Source: F23-B02 sp045599385 (GTDB taxonomy: Bacteria; Bacillota; Clostridia; Oscillospirales; Oscillospiraceae). Taken from it: a stretch of DNA of 19,332 nucleotides. Shown here in pieces: positions 8,095 to 15,126 of this stretch; within the stretch, counting starts at the first letter, position 1, and each line of letters begins with the position of its first letter. The notes under the pieces are model-generated. The model worked only from the letters and a program-made list of their open reading frames with translations. It ran no database searches and had not been told where the DNA came from. The stretch spans positions 1 to 19,332 of the forward strand of contig JAZRVW010000004.1 in NCBI GenBank assembly GCA_045599385.1, read 5' to 3'. A program made the position numbers and the translations under genes.

Positions 8095-8108
8095 TGGGTT
8101 TACCTCGT

Positions 8109-8858
8109 TTAATACTGCATAAGGTTGTCCATCGTCAGCAGCGGCTGATTGGTAATTATGCGTTCGGGATTTTTGCGCAGCAGAAGGTCTGCCGTGCTTT
8201 CTGAAAACTCCTCATACAGAAATGCTTCGGCATCAGACAGGTCGGGAGTTCGGTGCTGCGCGCCGTGTGCGTCGCTTGCCACACAGCTTACGTGGCCGGA
8301 AGCAAGCAGCGTTTTTGAAAGATGATAGGCTCCCCTTCCGAATTTACCGAAAAGGCTTCCTCTGTTAAGCTGAATGCCCACACCTTCATCGTGCCATATC
8401 ATTGCTGCACCGGGTTCATCCTGAAGGGCCACATAGCGCTCAGGGTGTGCAAGGATTGGTACAAGGTCCTCATCAAGAACGGAATAAAGTGTCTTTTCCA
8501 TAAATTCGAGACCGGAATAAAAATCAAATTCAACAAGCAGGTATCTGCTGTTATTAAGGGTAAGCAGTTTTTTGTCTCTGTACAGCTGAATGATGTCTTC
8601 AGTTGCATAAATCTCCGCTCCGGGATAAATCTTAAGATCTATTTCTGCCTCTTTAAGCTCATTTCTGAAATTCTCAAAGCATTCGGCAAGCTCCGCAGAT
8701 GCGTAGTTTTCAAACACTCTTTTCTGATTGCAGTGAGGGGTTGCTATCATGGCTGTAACGCCGTTTTCAGCGGCGACCTCCGCCATTGCCAAAGACTTGT
8801 CCATGTCCTGCGAACCGTCATCAAGCCCCGGCAAAATATGTGAATGTATATCAATCAT
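8109..8858 (-). CDS. CpsB/YwqE-type PHP-family protein-tyrosine phosphatase
   Basis: Cytoplasmic metal-dependent phosphatase expected to dephosphorylate the tyrosine-rich tails of the operon's BY-kinases. At 249 aa it has the usual family length and the PHP metal ligands are present in order: DIHSH (3-7), DD (13-14), TPH (40-42), E82, HPER (138-141) and SDAH (195-198). The start at 8858 has AGGAG six bases upstream and lies 23 nt after the ABC exporter stop. Opposing kinase and phosphatase genes in one operon are the standard arrangement of Gram-positive capsule regulation. A histidinol-phosphatase-like PHP function is less likely given the context. Confidence 0.93.
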   Translation of the reverse strand: MIDIHSHILPGLDDGSQDMDKSLAMAEVAAENGVTAMIATPHCNQKRVFENYASAELAECFENFRNELKEAEIDLKIYPGAEIYATEDIIQLYRDKKLLTLNNSRYLLVEFDFYSGLEFMEKTLYSVLDEDLVPILAHPERYVALQDEPGAAMIWHDEGVGIQLNRGSLFGKFGRGAYHLSKTLLASGHVSCVASDAHGAQHRTPDLSDAEAFLYEEFSESTADLLLRKNPERIITNQPLLTMDNLMQY

Positions 8859-8881
8859 GTTTTACTCCTGATGTTATGGCA

Positions 8882-10588
8882 TTAGCTTTTTTCCGAAACG
8901 GATGTTCCGTTGAGGGCAAAATGTCTGCCGCATATTGCCGCAGTTGCAGGGCGGTGGGTTACTACAATGCAGGTCTTCACAAGTCCGCTTTCCGTAAGGT
9001 TTTCGAGCATTCTTCTCTCGGTGGCTTCATCAAGCGCACTGGTGGCCTCATCAAGCAGCATTATGGGCGCATTCTTCAGCAGCGCGCGTGCAACCGCAAG
9101 CCGCTGAGCCTGTCCCTCGGAAAAGCCTCGGCCCATTTCGCCCGTTTCGCTGTAAAGGCCCTCCGGCAGTCTGGAAACAAATTCATCGGCGCAGGCGATG
9201 CGAAGCACATTCCACAGCTCCCCGTCGCTTGCATCGGGCTTTACCATACGCAGATTTTCGGCGATTGTTCCTGCAAAAATCGTGTTGCCCTGGGGTACGT
9301 AGGAAAAGGCATCTCGCGTTGCGGCGCTTACTTCAAGCTTATCTCCGTTTTTGCCGGACAGCAGGATTATGCCGTTCTGCGGACGGACAAGCCCCAGCAT
9401 AAGACGTATCAGTGTGGTCTTGCCTTCACCCGAGGCTCCCGTAATTGCCACAAGCTCACCGGGTTTTGCCTCAAGGCAGGCATTTTCCAGCACGGCTTCG
9501 CCCGTGCTGTACGCGAAGCTTACATTGTCCATAACCACGCTTACATCATCGGGGATAATCTCTTTTTCTCTTGCTCCCTCTTCCTCGGGAAGTTCAATGA
9601 CTTCCATTATTCTGCCCGCTGAGGTCGTAACGGAAATAACCGTAGGAACAAGTCCGACAATAGTGCCGAAGGCGCTTCTGAGCATTGTTGCAAGCTGCAG
9701 GAACATTGTCATAAGGCCATAGGTTATATCATGTGACCACAGGCGGTAAACGCCCCAGCCGAAGCAGCATGCGGAAATGAGGAGGCCCACAAAACCCATT
9801 ACCATACCCGCTACTACGGTAAAGCGGTTATTCTCAAGGAAAGAATCACGGTAGGTTTTCTGCAGATCCTGCATACGTCCGCTGAAGGAATCCATAAGTC
9901 CGAAGGATTTTACCGTGGTGATATTGCGGAACGAATCCTCGTGGAAGCTCATTACCTCGCTTCCTATCGCCTTCATGCGCTTATTGTACTCACGCATGCG
10001 TGTCATAATCGTTCTGGAGGCAATTACGGAAGCAGGAGCGCCGATAAGCGCTATGATAGCCATTATGGGATCGTAAAACAGTATAATTACAAGTGAGCCC
10101 ACAAACTGAACCGAACCCGTAACAAAGCTCGGAATAAGGCTTGTCACGCTTCCCGCAACAACGGAAACATCACCGTTCAGACGGCTCATCAGGTCGCCGC
10201 TGTGGAAAAACTTGAGTTGTTCCCAGTCCGTGCGCAGCATACGGTCATATACTTCCGCCTGGATTCCGTTCTGAACCTTGATATTGATTACAGCGGCAAC
10301 ACGGCTGGCAAGTCCCTGCATGACAATACTGCCCACAAGCATACCGCCCATGAAAATAACCGATGCCCACAGGCCGTGAGCATTATAGCCCGTGACGACG
10401 TCAATCATCTGCTTCATTGCAACGCTTGAAAGCAGGGACATTACTGTGGCAATGACACCCAGGACAATATGTATATAAACGGCATAGCGATAGCGGCGAA
10501 TGTATTTGAACATCCACCTTGCCTCTTTCCACATATCGCGGAAGAAACCGTCTTTAATTTTTTCTTTGACTTTACCTGTAAGGCTCAC
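8882..10588 (-). CDS. Type I ABC exporter, fused membrane and ATPase domains
   Basis: Half-transporter that would work as a dimer to export a lipid, peptide or drug. Numbered from the GTG start (568 aa), six hydrophobic helices fill about 28-310 and the ATPase about 330-555. The ATPase has Walker A GASGEGKT (near 384), Q-loop VPQG, signature FSEGQ (489-493, in place of LSGGQ), Walker B MLLDE with D513 and E514, and H545. An in-frame ATG at 10627 would add 13 residues but has no ribosome binding site. GTG at 10588 (or TTG at 10591) follows GAAAGGAAG, and I prefer 10588. It is the first gene of the polysaccharide control operon, directly after its promoter. Substrate unknown: a glycolipid carrier would suit the context, multidrug export cannot be excluded. 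Confidence 0.88.
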   Translation of the reverse strand: MSLTGKVKEKIKDGFFRDMWKEARWMFKYIRRYRYAVYIHIVLGVIATVMSLLSSVAMKQMIDVVTGYNAHGLWASVIFMGGMLVGSIVMQGLASRVAAVINIKVQNGIQAEVYDRMLRTDWEQLKFFHSGDLMSRLNGDVSVVAGSVTSLIPSFVTGSVQFVGSLVIILFYDPIMAIIALIGAPASVIASRTIMTRMREYNKRMKAIGSEVMSFHEDSFRNITTVKSFGLMDSFSGRMQDLQKTYRDSFLENNRFTVVAGMVMGFVGLLISACCFGWGVYRLWSHDITYGLMTMFLQLATMLRSAFGTIVGLVPTVISVTTSAGRIMEVIELPEEEGAREKEIIPDDVSVVMDNVSFAYSTGEAVLENACLEAKPGELVAITGASGEGKTTLIRLMLGLVRPQNGIILLSGKNGDKLEVSAATRDAFSYVPQGNTIFAGTIAENLRMVKPDASDGELWNVLRIACADEFVSRLPEGLYSETGEMGRGFSEGQAQRLAVARALLKNAPIMLLDEATSALDEATERRMLENLTESGLVKTCIVVTHRPATAAICGRHFALNGTSVSEKS

Positions 10589-10596
10589 CAAGGCAG

Positions 10597-10605
10597 CTTC
10601 CTTTC
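10597..10605 (-). promoter_or_regulatory. Ribosome binding site deciding the exporter start
   Basis: GAAAGGAAG on the minus strand sits 5 nt before TTG (10589-10591) and 8 nt before GTG (10586-10588). The in-frame ATG at 10627 is preceded by AT-rich sequence without any purine-rich site. This favours a non-ATG start for the exporter. Confidence 0.6.
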
Positions 10606-10650
10606 CCGCAATCTGCTCAATGGGCATAATAGCGCATTATTAATCATTTT

Positions 10651-10678
10651 ATTTTACCACACTACCGTCAATATTCAA
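10651..10678 (-). promoter_or_regulatory. Promoter of the polysaccharide control operon
   Basis: Minus-strand -35 TTGAAT (10673-10678), 16-bp spacer, -10 TAAAAT (10651-10656) preceded by TGG, which gives an extended -10. Predicted transcription start is near 10644, leaving a leader of about 56 nt to the GTG start. It lies just after the terminator of the preceding operon, and gaps of at most 23 nt link the next seven genes. Confidence 0.6.
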
Positions 10679-10700
10679 TAGTGTTTTTTAATAATAATGT

Positions 10701-10752
10701 AAAAAAGAAGGCAAAAACCGATGTGCGCTGCACATCAGTTTTTTGCCTTCTT
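10701..10752 (-). terminator. Intrinsic terminator overlapping the metallopeptidase 3' end
   Basis: A long, nearly perfect stem: GAAGGCAAAAA and GATGTGC pair with GCACATC and TTTTTGCCTTC around a 3-nt loop, followed on the minus strand by a run of six T. The upstream arm includes the last five codons and the stop codon (10735-10737) of the metallopeptidase gene. It closes the Nudix operon and insulates the polysaccharide operon. Confidence 0.88.
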
Positions 10753-11469
10753 GGCTTTTCTGACAACAAGATGTCTGTTTGTTTCCATTCTGAGCCGCTT
10801 CCAGTCGGGTACGGTTTCCGCAAGGCTTGCGTAAAATTTCTCCGAATGGTCAGGGTGCAGAAAATGGGTGAACTCGTGGGCAACCACATAGTCGACGCAT
10901 TCCTGAGGCGCGGCAATGAGGTTTGTGTTGAAGGTCAAAACCTTCTTCTGCGGCATACAGCTTCCCCACTTCGACTTCATGGTGCGTATACGGATTTCGG
11001 GCCACGGCACACCCTGCTTTTCAAACACGGGGTAAAGCCTTCTGCAGCTTTCCTCAACGGTCTCGCGGCAGCTCTCCCTGAGCCACTTATCAAGGGTTTT
11101 CCTTTTCAGCTCAAGGTCTGCGGCGTTCTTTACGCGCAGCACCGCGGTTTTTCCGTCAAACAGCACCGCGTTTTTACCGCCTTCCTCAACACGCAGAGGA
11201 TAGTCTGTGCCGAGGAGCTGAACAATGTCGCCGTTTTCATACTGCGGCGTTTCCCGCTCTGCTCCGCTTTCGGAAAATCTGTCCAGCGCGCGCAGGATTA
11301 AATCCTCCTTTTCCCGCATGAAGCGCTCTATCTCCGCCACCGTAATGTATGGCGATGCGGAAACGTAAACGCTCATATCGGGCTTGATTCGAAGATTAAT
11401 GTTCTTCACCCGCTTGCGCTGAAGCTCATATCTGACCTCTCTTCCCTTAAGAAGAACAGTATGCGTCAT
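10735..11469 (-). CDS. YgjP/SprT-like zinc metallopeptidase (DUF45 family)
   Basis: 244-aa cytoplasmic protein of the YgjP-like family. The C-terminal half carries KWGSC, HEFTH (198-202) with the two zinc histidines and catalytic glutamate, and a third ligand candidate H208 in PDHSEKF. The N-terminal half has the IKPDMSVYVSAS-type beta region common in this family. The start at 11469 is chosen over an upstream in-frame GTG at 11493: its ATG overlaps the preceding stop (ATGA) and AAGAAGGG lies just upstream. Proteolytic activity is inferred from the motif; E. coli YgjP has also been linked to UTP pyrophosphatase activity, as I recall. Third gene of the Nudix operon; the link between the three products is unknown. 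Confidence 0.9.
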   Translation of the reverse strand: MTHTVLLKGREVRYELQRKRVKNINLRIKPDMSVYVSASPYITVAEIERFMREKEDLILRALDRFSESGAERETPQYENGDIVQLLGTDYPLRVEEGGKNAVLFDGKTAVLRVKNAADLELKRKTLDKWLRESCRETVEESCRRLYPVFEKQGVPWPEIRIRTMKSKWGSCMPQKKVLTFNTNLIAAPQECVDYVVAHEFTHFLHPDHSEKFYASLAETVPDWKRLRMETNRHLVVRKAKKAKN

Positions 11470-11717
11470 ACGCCCTTCTTGGTGGGTACCCACCAGGTGA
11501 AGCCCAGCATTAGAGTGCAGGCGAGGGTCTTTGCGGCGGAAACGCCTGCCTCAGCGCCAACCTTTTTGCCGATGAGGAAATATTCACTGCTGTGCATTGC
11601 GGCAAGAATCAAGGGTGCGGAGGGATTCTTTTTCTTCGCGGCATGGTAGAAGCACCAGCCCCACAGGGCCATACATACGGCCTGATTCATTCTCCAGAAT
11701 GCTTTGCTGTTCATCAT
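11466..11717 (-). CDS. Small membrane protein, unrecognised
   Basis: 83 aa with hydrophobic segments at about 10-26, 34-50 and 57-76, a central HSSEYF motif and a basic C-terminus. I do not recognise the family; a distant likeness to Erg28-type small membrane proteins is only an impression. The start at 11717 is favoured because its ATG overlaps the Nudix stop (ATGA) and AAAGGAGA lies seven bases upstream. A longer reading from 11804 would run through the Nudix gene in another frame. Its stop overlaps the metallopeptidase start. Tight coupling on both sides supports a real gene. Confidence 0.75.
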   Translation of the reverse strand: MMNSKAFWRMNQAVCMALWGWCFYHAAKKKNPSAPLILAAMHSSEYFLIGKKVGAEAGVSAAKTLACTLMLGFTWWVPTKKGV

Positions 11718-12103
11718 AGTGATTTCTCCTTTATTATTTTTTTCAGTATCTCTTCGTCCGCGGGACAGAAATCGAAATTTGGAATCTCCTGCGGCGTTAT
11801 CCACTTTATGTCGTTGTGCTCCAACATTTTCGGCACACCCTCGGCAATGCGGGAATTGAAGAGTGTGAGGTGCACCGTAAGGTCGGGGTATTCATGCACA
11901 ACGTCCATGAACACGTCCTCCACCGCCACGGTGACATCAAGCTCCTCGCGGCACTCGCGGATAAGTGCCTGCTCTTTGGTTTCACCCTTTTCCACCTTGC
12001 CGCCCACGAACTCCCACAGGAGCCCGCGTGCCTTATGGGCAGGTCGCTGGCAAATCATAAATTTATCATCTTCCCATACAAGTGCTGCAACAACTTCCGT
12101 CAT
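11714..12103 (-). CDS. Nudix hydrolase, MutT-type
   Basis: 129-aa cytoplasmic hydrolase of nucleoside diphosphate derivatives, probably 8-oxo-dGTP or a related oxidised nucleotide. The Nudix box is complete at about 34-57: GGKVEKGE, then REC-REEL with the metal-binding glutamates. Near the N-terminus CQRP (18-21) followed by LLWEFVGG matches the MutT/CTP-pyrophosphohydrolase branch. GGAG lies seven bases before the start. First gene of a three-gene operon with a near-consensus promoter. Exact substrate uncertain. Confidence 0.92.
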   Translation of the reverse strand: MTEVVAALVWEDDKFMICQRPAHKARGLLWEFVGGKVEKGETKEQALIRECREELDVTVAVEDVFMDVVHEYPDLTVHLTLFNSRIAEGVPKMLEHNDIKWITPQEIPNFDFCPADEEILKKIIKEKSL

Positions 12104-12132
12104 GGTTTTTCTCCGTATCTTTTGATAGCTTT

Positions 12133-12160
12133 ATTATATCAAATCTGGCGGAAATGTAAA
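12133..12160 (-). promoter_or_regulatory. Strong promoter of the Nudix operon
   Basis: Minus-strand -35 TTTACA (12155-12160, five of six), 16-bp spacer, -10 TATAAT (12133-12138, six of six) preceded by TGA, giving an extended -10. Predicted transcription start near 12126 and a leader of about 22 nt. The -35 directly abuts the T run of the preceding terminator. Confidence 0.75.
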
Positions 12161-12197
12161 TAAAAAGCTTGCATTGCGGCAAAGCCGCAATGCAAGC
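12160..12197 (-). terminator. Intrinsic terminator of the bceAB-like genes
   Basis: Perfect 14-bp stem (12167-12180 with 12184-12197), loop of three bases, then TTTTTATTT on the minus strand. It starts 11 nt after the permease stop. Confidence 0.93.
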
Positions 12198-12208
12198 AAA
12201 AGAGAGGC

Positions 12209-14254
12209 TTATTCCTTCGCACCGCTTACTATGTTGTAGTAGGCGTTGGAGGTGACGCGATAGATTATTGTGTATATCACCGCGAAGACCGCGACGGTGA
12301 TGGCGGCGGTGATGATGAGCAGCTTCAGGTCTGTAACCGCAAAGAGCATGAGCATCTTATAGATAAGCGGGAAGGCGAAGCAGAAATGCAGCACACCGAA
12401 AACTATGGGCAGAGCGAAAACCGTCAGCATCTGGGAGTTTATGCTCTTGCGGATATCGCGCTTTGTCATGCCCACCTTCTGCATTATCTCAAAACGGGAC
12501 TGGTCCTCGTAGCCCTCGGATATCTGCTTGTAGTAGATGATGAGAACGGTGGCGCAGATGAACACTATGCTGAGCATGATGCCCAGGAAGAACAGACCGC
12601 CGTAGAGTCCGAAGAAATCGCTGCGCTCCGAGGCGATGCAGCCGTAGCTGTAGCCGTAATTATCATAGTCAGCTTCATCGAGCAGATAGTTTCCCAGCGC
12701 ATCTCCGTAGGCCTCTTCGATGGCTATCTGCTCCTCTTCGGTGGTATCGGGAACGTTGAAGAAATAGTTCCACCGTGCTTCGGGGATATAGTATTCGCCG
12801 CCTTTTTCGCGCATTTCGTCGACCTTTTCATACAGAGCGTCGGCAACGGGCTTTACATCGTTTACGACTACGCAAACGGTATCCACAATGGAGGCCATGG
12901 CGTTGCCGTCAAAGGAGTAATCCTCCTTGCCGGGAGTGACCTTTATCACGGGGCCGCTTGCTATCTGGATGGTGTCGAACTCATAGGGGGAACGGTTCCA
13001 GTAGATGATACCTTCACCTTCCTTGAGGGTATGGCTCGTACCCATAAGGCGGTTGTAGTCGGAAAGGTACATGAGAGTCACGTCAATGATTCCGTCAATG
13101 GAGTCAAGGGAGTTATAGCCCTCTACGTTGGGATCGACCTTGCCGTCGTTGAGAACGCCCGAAATGTCGAGGCTGCGGTATTCCATGACGTCGGTCTGCT
13201 TTCCGTCCAAAGTGCCTTCAATAGCGGCGCGGATACCGTCAATGTGCTCCTCAGTCATATCGTCAAGGCTTTCAAACCGCACGCCCGCGGCAAAGTCCTG
13301 GGGATAGCGCATACGGAGGCTTCCTTCCCTGCCGAAAAACAGGCAGGAGGTGGAGGATATCATGACCAGCACCATGGTGGCAAGAATGCAGATGGAGGCA
13401 AGACCCGCGCCGTTACGCTTCATGCGGTAGCTCATGGAAGAAACGGAAACGAAGTGGTCTGCGCGGTAGTAATACTTCTTGTTCTTCTGCAGAATTTTGC
13501 ACAGCAGTACGCTGCCCGCGATGAAAATGATGTAGGTGGCAACGATGACCATGATTACCGCAACGAAGAAGCCCGTCAGCGCCTGAAGCGGATTGTCGAT
13601 GCTCACGGCGATGTAATATGCCGCGGCAAGGATGGCAAAGCCCAGAATACCCAACACCCAGTTTGCCTTGGGAGGCTTTTCGCCGTGGTTTTCGCTCTTC
13701 AGCAGCGCAATGGGGTTTGCCGCGTGTACCTGACGCAGGGCGTTGAGGTAGAGCAGAATGAAGATGGCGCCAAAGATCATAAGCACCATTTTTATGGTGC
13801 GTGTGGAGATGCTGAAGCCGTAGTCGATGTCATTATCCATCATGTTGGTCATGGCAAGCTCGGCAAATTTCTCAAAGAGCATTCCGAGGGCAAGACCGAC
13901 AGCAACGGCGATGACGAAGATGAACAGAGTTTCCCAGAAGAGAATGCGGCTGATGCTGTTCTTGCCCATGCCGAGAACGTTATACAGACCGAACTCCTTT
14001 TTGCGGCGGCGCATGAGGAAGGAGTTTGTGTAAAACAGGAATATGGCGGAGAATATGGCCACCACCCAGGTGCCCAGAGTCATAATCAGTGAAAGGCTGG
14101 CGGACTCTCTGCCGAGAAACTCGACTTCGCCCAGAGCGCCCATGATGTAATACATCATGACCATGCCGATGCAGGTGAGCATATAGGGCAGGTAAAGCTT
14201 TTTGTTCTTTACCATTCCCGTTACTGCCAGCTTGGGATAAAAGAGCTTTTTCAT
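12209..14254 (-). CDS. BceB-like ABC permease for peptide-antibiotic resistance
   Basis: 681-aa FtsX-type permease. Ten membrane helices can be placed (about 20-40, 55-80, 105-128, 153-172, 199-218, 227-254, 284-305, 550-577, 610-630, 645-667), with an extracellular domain of about 240 residues (308-549) between helices 7 and 8. That layout is diagnostic of BceB/VraG-type permeases, which free lipid II-cycle intermediates from bacitracin-like or cationic peptides and signal to the BceS-type kinase. The start overlaps the ATPase stop (ATGA at 14251-14254). The composition of the extracellular domain (many acidic residues) cannot tell which peptide is recognised. Confidence 0.92.
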   Translation of the reverse strand: MKKLFYPKLAVTGMVKNKKLYLPYMLTCIGMVMMYYIMGALGEVEFLGRESASLSLIMTLGTWVVAIFSAIFLFYTNSFLMRRRKKEFGLYNVLGMGKNSISRILFWETLFIFVIAVAVGLALGMLFEKFAELAMTNMMDNDIDYGFSISTRTIKMVLMIFGAIFILLYLNALRQVHAANPIALLKSENHGEKPPKANWVLGILGFAILAAAYYIAVSIDNPLQALTGFFVAVIMVIVATYIIFIAGSVLLCKILQKNKKYYYRADHFVSVSSMSYRMKRNGAGLASICILATMVLVMISSTSCLFFGREGSLRMRYPQDFAAGVRFESLDDMTEEHIDGIRAAIEGTLDGKQTDVMEYRSLDISGVLNDGKVDPNVEGYNSLDSIDGIIDVTLMYLSDYNRLMGTSHTLKEGEGIIYWNRSPYEFDTIQIASGPVIKVTPGKEDYSFDGNAMASIVDTVCVVVNDVKPVADALYEKVDEMREKGGEYYIPEARWNYFFNVPDTTEEEQIAIEEAYGDALGNYLLDEADYDNYGYSYGCIASERSDFFGLYGGLFFLGIMLSIVFICATVLIIYYKQISEGYEDQSRFEIMQKVGMTKRDIRKSINSQMLTVFALPIVFGVLHFCFAFPLIYKMLMLFAVTDLKLLIITAAITVAVFAVIYTIIYRVTSNAYYNIVSGAKE

Positions 14255-15015
14255 TTGCGCTCACCACCTGCCTGAAGCATCGTAAGGGTGTCGGATATCT
14301 TCTGATAAAGCTGCTCGCTGGTGCTGTCGCCGCGGTAAAGCTGATGGTAGACCTCGCCGTCCTTGATGAACAAAACGCGCTGTGCGTGGGATGCCGCCTT
14401 GACAGAGTGAGTTACCATGAGAATGGTCTGACCTCTGGAGTTGATGTCGCCGAACAGACGCAGAAGCTCATCGGTGGATTTGGAGTCAAGAGCGCCGGTG
14501 GGCTCGTCGGCAAGAATAATTTTCGGGTTGGTGATGAGTGCTCTTGCAACGGCGGCGCGCTGCTTCTGACCGCCCGACACCTCGTAGGGATATTTCTTCA
14601 GCAGCTGTGTAATGCCGAGCTGACCTGCCACGACGGAAAGGCGTGCCGCCATTTCGTTATAGCTCTTGCCTGCCAGCACCAGAGGCAGATAAATATTGTC
14701 CTCCAGGCTGAAGGTGTCAAGGAGGTTGAACTCCTGAAACACGAAGCCGAGATTGTCGCGGCGGAAATCGGAAATTTCCTTGTCCTTGATGGCGGTGAGC
14801 TCTCTGCCCTCCAGCTTGACGCTGCCCGCAGTGGGCTTGTCCAGTGCGGCGAGAATATTCAGCAGGGTTGTTTTGCCGCTGCCCGATTCGCCCATGATTG
14901 CAACGTATTCGCCCTCTTCAACACTGAAATTCACGTTTTTCAGGGCTTCCACCTTACTGCCGCCAAATCGGGTTGTATATACCTTTTTCAGATTACTTAC
15001 TTCAAGAATGCTCAT
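14251..15015 (-). CDS. BceA-like ABC ATPase
   Basis: 254-aa ATPase partner of the adjoining permease, in the MacB/LolD-BceA group. Walker A GESGSGKT (42-49), Q94 in VFQEFNLLD, signature VSGGQ (146-150), Walker B ILADEP (168-172) and H203 are intact. ATG at 15015 is preferred over TTG at 15021, because AAAGGAAG lies eight bases before the ATG but only two before the TTG. A regulatory gap of 111 nt separates it from the kinase gene, so it is probably induced separately through the BceR-type operator. Confidence 0.94.
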   Translation of the reverse strand: MSILEVSNLKKVYTTRFGGSKVEALKNVNFSVEEGEYVAIMGESGSGKTTLLNILAALDKPTAGSVKLEGRELTAIKDKEISDFRRDNLGFVFQEFNLLDTFSLEDNIYLPLVLAGKSYNEMAARLSVVAGQLGITQLLKKYPYEVSGGQKQRAAVARALITNPKIILADEPTGALDSKSTDELLRLFGDINSRGQTILMVTHSVKAASHAQRVLFIKDGEVYHQLYRGDSTSEQLYQKISDTLTMLQAGGERK

Positions 15016-15049
15016 GTTCAAAACTTCCTTTCGGGGATTTTCTGAGCCT

Positions 15050-15055
15050 ATTGTA
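15050..15055 (-). promoter_or_regulatory. Candidate -10 of the bceAB-like promoter
   Basis: TACAAT on the minus strand (five of six) with no good -35 at 16-18 bp, as expected for a promoter that needs an activator. Predicted start near 15043, leader of about 28 nt. Confidence 0.4.
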
Positions 15056-15058
15056 ACA

Positions 15059-15104
15059 AAAGGAGAAATTGCATACCATCGAATCGGCTTACAATTCCTC
15101 CTTT
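15059..15104 (-). repeat. 13-bp inverted repeat in the bceA leader/promoter region
   Basis: Arms 15059-15071 and 15092-15104 pair over 13 bases with one G-U, loop of 20 nt. One arm contains AAAGGAGG, a perfect ribosome binding site with no gene after it, and the other contains the complementary CTCCTTT. It sits between the operator and the -10. It may be a weak terminator for the upstream bceRS transcript (TTTTG follows) or a second protein-binding site. Confidence 0.55.
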
Positions 15105-15109
15105 ATTTC

Positions 15110-15123
15110 TAACACTTTTGTCA
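15110..15123 (-). promoter_or_regulatory. BceR-type operator
   Basis: TGACA-AAAG-TGTTA on the minus strand: two imperfect inverted half sites with a 4-base gap, close to the TnACA-N4-TGTAA pattern known for BceR-like regulators. It lies 4 nt inside the end-of-bceS intergenic region and about 70 bp upstream of the predicted bceA transcription start, the expected place for an activator site. The regulator is encoded just upstream. Confidence 0.5.
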
Positions 15124-15126
15124 CAT

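Noticed and set aside
11466..11804. Longer 112-aa version of the small membrane protein
   Set aside because: The extra 29 residues are Nudix coding sequence in another frame, and the ribosome binding site points to 11717.
12386..14092. 568-codon plus-strand open frame opposite the BceB-like permease
   Set aside because: No domain, odd composition rich in His, Val and Gln, and it is fully antisense to a gene with clear family features; it is a codon-bias shadow.
15048..15077. Short leucine-rich frame (MQFLLLLQ) within the inverted repeat before bceA, as a possible leader peptide
   Set aside because: Its ATG lies about 22 nt from the only ribosome-binding-like sequence, too far for initiation.
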